DNA of 64,000 nucleotides from JADJSS01 sp046329815 (lineage in GTDB: Bacteria; Bacteroidota; Bacteroidia; Chitinophagales; JADIYW01), in assembly GCA_046329815.1 (NCBI GenBank), contig JAXLTY010000001.1, forward strand, positions 620,001 to 684,000, given 5' to 3'. Under the pieces are notes generated by a model. It did no database searches. It saw nothing but the letters and a program-made list of their open reading frames with translations, and had not been told where the DNA came from. A program made the translations under genes and the position numbers. Shown piece by piece: positions 59,106 to 64,000 of this stretch (its first letter is position 1; each line of letters opens with the position of its first letter).

Positions 59106-60689
59106 TTAGTATTTAATAATGTAATTTACATAAGCATTTTTAGGTCGTGTTTCATTTCCACCTTTTGAATTAGTTGTCGAAGTAACTTTAATAACACCAC
59201 TTCCACCTGCTACAAAAACTGCAGCAGCGCCAACTGAAGCACTACCGTCTAATAAAAAATTTCCACCTGGAGTAGGCTGATGATTATGATTTTGATAAAT
59301 ATCTAATTGATAGCTTCCCACTAAGTTACCAGTATTACCATTTGCATTCAAAGCATATCTTTTACGATCATCTCCGTTATTTACAGAACTTGAGTTATCT
59401 GGATCAACGTTTCCAATCGGATCTACTCCTCTTAAGAACATACCTCTTAAATCTGGAAGATTAAAAGAATAATTATCACTACTACCCCAGCTTGTACCAA
59501 TTGCATAAAAAAGATCAGCATATTGATTTCTATCTTTGCTATCCCCATTACACAATAACCACCCTTTTGGTACAACACTTCCAGCAAAAGGTATAATTGA
59601 ACCTACAGGCATAACAAATCCTGTCTGATCTTCAATACGACCTCCAACTGTCAATTGTGAAGTAGGAGAATCGTTACCAATCCCGATGTAACAATTATTA
59701 TTGAATGTAAAACATGTAGGCACACTATTATCAATTGAAATATCAAATGATAAATCTGTCAAACGGCCAAAATTGGAAAAACCGAATGGGTAGGGGTCAA
59801 ATGAGTTATATTTTACATCCAATGTATTGCTTGGCGGTGCGATTATTTCAAAAGTATAAACACTCCCACTCTTTATGCTCACAGAAGGAGATAGATTAGA
59901 AAGATCTAATATGCGTGACTGAGTAATATTATTTAAGCCACTAACTGTTGTAAAACCTATTGATTGAGTACCAGTACTATCACCTTTATATATATTAACG
60001 CCTACATAATTTGCGCCGCCAATAACACCTAATTGCAATTGTAACTGACGTAATTTTCCATTAGCTTTTGCTAAAAATGATTGCCAACACTTATTAGAAT
60101 TTCCTGTTAAAGTATAATTTGGTTGAGAAATAATTACATCTGCCGTTGTGTCTTTAACCGTCAGATTTCCATAGATTGTAACATTCTGATTTCCTAATCC
60201 ACCTCCACCTGGTAACTTCACTGCATTTCCCTGACTTATCCGTAAGGTATCATTGCTCACACTTAATGTTTGTATTTCGTTAGTGAAACTTGTATCTACT
60301 GTTGGCTTACCTAAAACTTCACTCCAACTGATTCCATCTTTGATATTATCAGGCACTGTATAATCCCGTTCAAAAGGTGCGTACACGGTAACAGTATCTA
60401 TTATATTTCCATTTACTTTAACGATAAGATTCCTGCTGTTTGATGTTGCAAATAAATTTAATGGCAATGCATGACCTGCTGTTGATCCTAAAACAACTGC
60501 ATACAAACCATTATTTACTTGGACTGATTGCGACTCAGTCCAGTTAATCGGATTGCCAATAAAGAAATCAAAAGTTCTTAACCCATTTGCCGGCGTACCG
60601 TTTTCAAATAATTTACCTTGAAAGGTTACCTGTTGGGCATTCGATAAAATTGAAAAAAATAATGCTGAAATTAATAGTACATTTTTCAT
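59106..60689 (-). CDS. Secreted tail-collar-domain protein, paralogue B
   Basis: 527 residues with a signal peptide (cleavage near SNAQ-Q). Residues about 20-165 form a conserved N-terminal module (TFQGKLFENGTPANG, GISWSEV) nearly identical to the neighbour at 60695. The middle is a beta-rich segment, and the end a phage tail collar domain with VGSIIPFAGSVVPKGWLLCNG, SFNLPDLRGMFLRGVD and ETRPKNAYVNYIIKY. Tail collar domains in Bacteroidota occur on secreted surface proteins too. No T9SS domain is visible. Confidence 0.8.
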   Translation of the reverse strand: MKNVLLISALFFSILSNAQQVTFQGKLFENGTPANGLRTFDFFIGNPINWTESQSVQVNNGLYAVVLGSTAGHALPLNLFATSNSRNLIVKVNGNIIDTVTVYAPFERDYTVPDNIKDGISWSEVLGKPTVDTSFTNEIQTLSVSNDTLRISQGNAVKLPGGGGLGNQNVTIYGNLTVKDTTADVIISQPNYTLTGNSNKCWQSFLAKANGKLRQLQLQLGVIGGANYVGVNIYKGDSTGTQSIGFTTVSGLNNITQSRILDLSNLSPSVSIKSGSVYTFEIIAPPSNTLDVKYNSFDPYPFGFSNFGRLTDLSFDISIDNSVPTCFTFNNNCYIGIGNDSPTSQLTVGGRIEDQTGFVMPVGSIIPFAGSVVPKGWLLCNGDSKDRNQYADLFYAIGTSWGSSDNYSFNLPDLRGMFLRGVDPIGNVDPDNSSSVNNGDDRKRYALNANGNTGNLVGSYQLDIYQNHNHQPTPGGNFLLDGSASVGAAAVFVAGGSGVIKVTSTTNSKGGNETRPKNAYVNYIIKY

Positions 60690-60694
60690 AGGAT

Positions 60695-62338
60695 TTAATA
60701 TTTAATTATATAATTTACATTTGCATTTTTAGGTCGTGTTTCTTGGGACAATTTAGGCTGACCATATGGATTAGAAGAACCATCTCCGTTATCAGAATTA
60801 TTAAGAGGAAGTCCGGAAATCATTGGATATGTAGTTCCTGCTGTTGCACCATACAAAACATTAGTAGTATAAGAAGTATATGTTCCACCAACATAACTAA
60901 AACCACTATTATCTCCTGTATTATGACCTATCAAATGTTTATGTCCTTGGAATGCATCTAATTGATAACTACCTACATTATTACCAGTGTTACCACCTGT
61001 GTTAAGCGCAAAGCGCTTTCCATCTAATCCGTTGTTTGCTGAAGCACCATTATTTGGATCATTTGAAGCTGCACCGTCAACTCCTCGCAAAAATCTTCCC
61101 CGCAAGTCTGGTAAATTAAAAGTAGAAGAACCATCTCCATGTCCCCAAGCAGTATCAATTGCCGTAAATAATTCTGCATATGTTATACGGCTTACTGCTG
61201 ATCCATCACAAAGCAACCAACCCTTAGGTACTGTTTTACCTGCGTATGGTCCGATAAATCCAACAGGCATTACAAAACCACTTTGGTCTTCAATTCTACC
61301 AGATACTGTAAGTTGTGAAGTCGGAGCATCAGTACCAATTCCAACATAACAATTATCATTAAAAGTCATGCAGGCGGGTATGCTATTATCTGTAAATATA
61401 TCGAAAGCTAAATCTGCAGTAGTACCAAAATTGCAATAGCCATACGGATAAGGATTAGAATTAATCCATCTCACATCTATTGTATTTCCTATAGGTGCCG
61501 CTATCTCAAAAGTGTAAGTTTTTCCGCTTTGTACAGACACTGCTATTGGTGAAATATCAAGTGTTTGATATTGAAGTGTATTTGACAACCCACTTACCAC
61601 GATTAATCCGATTTGCTGTGAACCTGTTCCAATTCCGTTATATATTTTTACAGTAACGAAGTTATTTCCGTTAACTGCTAAAAATAATTTTATCTGTCGC
61701 AGCTTACCATTTGTGGTAGATAAAAAAGATTGCCATGTTGATTGTACTGAAGATGTTGTATTATAAGCCGGTTGTGATAAAGACACAGATGATGTAGTAT
61801 CTTTTACTGTTAGGTTACCATATATTACCACATTCTGATTTCCTAGTCCGCCTCCATTTGGCAACTTCACCGCATTCCCTTGGCTTATTCGCAGAGTATC
61901 ATTACTTATACTCAGTGTTTGTAATTCATTCGTGGAACTTGTATCTAGTGTTGGTTTAGCAGATACTTCACTCCAGCTAATACCGTCTTTAATATAATCA
62001 GGTACTGTATAATCTCGTTCAAAGGGTGCATAAACTGTAACAGTGTCTATTATATTACTGCTTACTTTAACTATTAAATTCCTGCTATTCGATGTTGCAA
62101 ATAAATTTAATGGCAATGCATGACCTGCAGTTGAACCTAAGACAACTGCATATAAACCATTATTTACCTGTACTGTTTGAGATTCTGTCCAGTTAATAGG
62201 ATTACCAATAAAAAAATCAAAAGTTCTTATCCCATTTGCCGGTGTACCGTTTTCAAACAACTTTCCCTGAAATGTTATCTGCTGTGCATAGGATAAAATT
62301 GAAAAAAATAATATCAAAATTAATAGTGTTCTTTTCAT
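60695..62338 (-). CDS. Secreted tail-collar-domain protein, paralogue A
   Basis: 547 residues, signal peptide with SYAQ-Q cleavage. Same layout as the downstream neighbour: conserved N-module, middle beta region and C-terminal tail collar domain (GFIGPYAGKTVPKGWLLCDG, LPDLRGRFLRGVDG, ETRPKNANVNYIIKY). DNA identity is high over the first 500 bases and falls in the middle part, so duplication was followed by divergence of the presumed ligand-facing segment. Five bases separate the two genes. Confidence 0.8.
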   Translation of the reverse strand: MKRTLLILILFFSILSYAQQITFQGKLFENGTPANGIRTFDFFIGNPINWTESQTVQVNNGLYAVVLGSTAGHALPLNLFATSNSRNLIVKVSSNIIDTVTVYAPFERDYTVPDYIKDGISWSEVSAKPTLDTSSTNELQTLSISNDTLRISQGNAVKLPNGGGLGNQNVVIYGNLTVKDTTSSVSLSQPAYNTTSSVQSTWQSFLSTTNGKLRQIKLFLAVNGNNFVTVKIYNGIGTGSQQIGLIVVSGLSNTLQYQTLDISPIAVSVQSGKTYTFEIAAPIGNTIDVRWINSNPYPYGYCNFGTTADLAFDIFTDNSIPACMTFNDNCYVGIGTDAPTSQLTVSGRIEDQSGFVMPVGFIGPYAGKTVPKGWLLCDGSAVSRITYAELFTAIDTAWGHGDGSSTFNLPDLRGRFLRGVDGAASNDPNNGASANNGLDGKRFALNTGGNTGNNVGSYQLDAFQGHKHLIGHNTGDNSGFSYVGGTYTSYTTNVLYGATAGTTYPMISGLPLNNSDNGDGSSNPYGQPKLSQETRPKNANVNYIIKY

Positions 62339-62343
62339 ATGAT

Positions 62344-63246
62344 CTAGTATTTAATTATTTTTTTGGTGAATAATAATTGATTGTTATTATATAGACTAAC
62401 AAAATATGCACCTGCAGATGCAACAGATTTTCCTACAGGTATAGCTAAAAAATTAGTATTAATGGCGGTTTTAACTATTTCCTGACCAGAGACATCTGAC
62501 ACTACCAATTTATATTCCTGAGATAGTTGTTGAGTAAACATAATTTCAATATTCCCTGATAATGAATTATAATATGCCTGAAATAACTCATTTTGATTAT
62601 TATTTACACCTGTACAAATTGCAACATTTATTGTTTTTGATATAGTTTGCCCTATGCATCCATATGCAGATGTTTCTGTAACTTTTAAAGTTGCTGTACC
62701 AGCACGGTACCAATTTATTCTAACAGAATCAGTTCCCTGCCCGCTTTCAAATACGCCATTGGCAGCAGTTACTTCCCAGTTATATTGCGAACCTATGTGT
62801 TTAGAAACTTTATAAGATAATTTACTTCCCTGACAGACTGTAGAATCCTGCACTGGATTTCCTATTAAGAAAGTAGTAAGCGGTGGAACATCCACAACAA
62901 CATGAGTAAAAGATGTATCCTTACAACCTATAGGTGAAGTGCCAATTACAGAAATGTATTGCGAAGAATCTGCTAAAATAGCAATTGTAGTATTAAAAGA
63001 ACCAGTACTCCAATTATAGGTTGTATTACTTATTGTACTATTTGCAGTAAGAGATAAAATATCACCAACGCAACCTGTAGTATCACCTGTAACATTTACA
63101 ACTGGCAGTGTACCATTTATTTGTTTAGTGATGCGATTACCATTCTGATCATAGGTCAAAATTATATTTTGTGCAAATGTTGCATAAAAAGAAAATAACA
63201 AGATAATTGTTATTTTAGTGATAATTCTTTTTTGTTTAATATTCAT
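62344..63246 (-). CDS. Secreted Ig/PKD-like protein with C-terminal sorting-like domain
   Basis: 300 residues from ATG 63246 (MNIKQKRIIT). Signal peptide to TFAQ-N. TYDQNGNRITKQING resembles an RHS YD motif right after the signal. Two Ig/PKD-like segments follow, with VTGDTTGCVGDILSL and VCQGSKLSYKVSK (cysteine pairs), and the end VVSDVSGQEIVKTA...GAYFVSLYNNNQ looks like a T9SS sorting domain variant. Five bases from the end of the RHS-type gene; likely the same operon. Confidence 0.7.
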   Translation of the reverse strand: MNIKQKRIITKITIILLFSFYATFAQNIILTYDQNGNRITKQINGTLPVVNVTGDTTGCVGDILSLTANSTISNTTYNWSTGSFNTTIAILADSSQYISVIGTSPIGCKDTSFTHVVVDVPPLTTFLIGNPVQDSTVCQGSKLSYKVSKHIGSQYNWEVTAANGVFESGQGTDSVRINWYRAGTATLKVTETSAYGCIGQTISKTINVAICTGVNNNQNELFQAYYNSLSGNIEIMFTQQLSQEYKLVVSDVSGQEIVKTAINTNFLAIPVGKSVASAGAYFVSLYNNNQLLFTKKIIKY

Positions 63247-63251
63247 ACAGT

Positions 63252-64000
63252 TCAATGTAATATTATTGGTGTAGGATCGGGATTAGTATTAAATTGTTGC
63301 TGAAAGTTATTATTCATTTCATGTAAATCCATTTTAATATCATACCATTTTTCAAAAATAACAGGAACAACTCTTTCACCAATAAAACCTCCTGCTGCAG
63401 CACCAGCTGCAACACCTAATACACCTCCTTCTAAACCTAATACACCTCCAATCATTGCCCCATAATTTCTACCATCTATTGCCATTTGAGCTTTAGCTTT
63501 ATAAAATTCTTCATTTTTTGTCCTTTGACCTTCCCCATTAAACATTTGTACAAAAGCTCCCGAAACTGCTCCATTTGCAAACTTACCACCACCCAAAACA
63601 CTGGCAGTTCCACCTACTGCTGCTGATGATGATATTCTTACGATTTTATCATCAAATTGTTCAATTGCTGGATTAGCCCCTGCAGAGAAAGCCCCTGCAT
63701 AAAAACCATGTTCAAACTTACCGCCATTCAAGACATTAACCCCACCTTGTACAACGCCATGTGATAAAACTTTAAACCCATAACCACCAAGATTATATTG
63801 CCCGGCAGCTGGATTATAGCCCATCCCGGATGCAGCTTGTCCAATGCCATATGATACGCCTGCACATGCTGCTCCAATAGCAGCTCCTTTTAAACCTGCC
63901 CATAATGATTGTGAAAGACTACCTCCATTTAACAATGAAGCTGTCATAGCTGTAGAAAAACCAACTGCAGCTCCTGAAAGCATAGCTGAACCCAAGGCAC
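63252..64000 (-). CDS. RHS/polymorphic toxin-type protein, C-terminal part (runs off the right edge)
   Basis: The visible 249 codons continue past base 64000, and no genuine start occurs inside. The segment is rich in Gly/Ala with HGVVQGGVNVLNGGKFEHGFYAG and VLGGGKFANGAVSGAFVQMFN (each split by short loops), the pre-toxin region typical of RHS repeat-associated proteins. A small C-terminal part (YKAKAQMAIDGRNYG, hydrophobic AAGAAAGGFIGE, EKWYDIKMDLHEMNN) may be the variable tip. No immunity gene is recognised next to it. Confidence 0.7.
   Translation of the reverse strand, partial: ALGSAMLSGAAVGFSTAMTASLLNGGSLSQSLWAGLKGAAIGAACAGVSYGIGQAASGMGYNPAAGQYNLGGYGFKVLSHGVVQGGVNVLNGGKFEHGFYAGAFSAGANPAIEQFDDKIVRISSSAAVGGTASVLGGGKFANGAVSGAFVQMFNGEGQRTKNEEFYKAKAQMAIDGRNYGAMIGGVLGLEGGVLGVAAGAAAGGFIGERVVPVIFEKWYDIKMDLHEMNNNFQQQFNTNPDPTPIILH

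Noticed and set aside
59106..62338. Prophage tail genes
   Set aside because: Both collar proteins have Sec signal peptides, and no capsid, terminase, portal or integrase gene is present in the visible region.
1..64000. tRNA or rRNA genes
   Set aside because: No sequence with a convincing cloverleaf or conserved rRNA block was noticed on either strand by reading; a tRNAscan-SE or Infernal run would be decisive.

Overview
The window is an AT-rich chromosomal stretch from a member of the Bacteroidota. Supporting traits are a type IX secretion (T9SS) lipoprotein of the PorW/SprE type, a T9SS sorting-domain protein, many SPII lipoproteins with Cys-Lys-Lys after the cleavage site, LytTR two-component genes, DUF4286, DUF1569 and DUF6150 proteins, a CrtYcd-type lycopene cyclase and promoter boxes of the TAnnTTTG kind. 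Family-level placement is not possible from sequence reading alone; Chitinophagales or Saprospiria-like lineages would fit. No rRNA, tRNA or CRISPR array was seen.

Region 1 (1-9 kb). The 3' part of a DOPA-type extradiol dioxygenase operon (dioxygenase, DoxX) faces a divergent HxlR regulator across palindromic operators. Next is a seven-gene carotenoid locus in two divergent operons: crtI-crtB-crtYcd on the plus strand and crtD-cruF-Rieske oxygenase-crtU on the minus strand. The CrtU-like desaturase/methyltransferase with CruF, CrtD and a Rieske oxygenase predicts an aromatic, hydroxylated, probably ring-methyl-oxidised carotenoid. This is the most interesting metabolic prediction in the window.

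Region 2 (9-18 kb). Housekeeping genes: ketoacid CoA-transferase (scoAB), DUF4286, GNAT, a MoxR/VWA pair, DinB, a DEAD-box helicase, an L,D-transpeptidase-like lipoprotein and malic enzyme. Around 9.8-10.0 kb a 34-bp direct repeat brackets twin hairpins.

Region 3 (18-28 kb). A LytTR response regulator and a 7TM sensor kinase lie next to an island of secreted or lipoprotein genes, including WKNG-repeat and RCC1-repeat predicted beta-propellers. Two promoters in the island carry the same operator-like block, two TTGAGTATT boxes at an exact 20-bp period, suggesting a local regulon.

Region 4 (28-41 kb). Threonine dehydratase and cell-envelope genes come first, then a formylglycine-generating enzyme with both catalytic cysteines about 3 kb from a Cys-type sulfatase. 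Between them are two near-identical 332-bp mobile elements carrying only the C-terminus of a REP-associated tyrosine transposase (RAYT), several REP-like palindromes, a truncated outer-membrane gene and a 21-bp minisatellite of about 19 units that is open on both strands. A hemolysin III homologue, a sugar transferase and a DUF6150 repeat protein follow.

Region 5 (41-58.5 kb). PriA, DinB, an MbnP/MbnH-like pair, malate dehydrogenase, an orphan NarL-type regulator, a WYL regulator, PBP1A overlapping a PorW/SprE-like gene, a degenerate M23 protein overlapping a bactofilin, and AtpZ plus an AtpI-like protein. The ATP synthase genes expected after these are absent.

Region 6 (58.5-64 kb). A secreted accessory block on the minus strand: the C-terminus of an RHS-type polymorphic-toxin-like protein, an Ig/PKD-like secreted protein, two tandem paralogues with a phage tail-collar domain, and a small T9SS-sorted protein.
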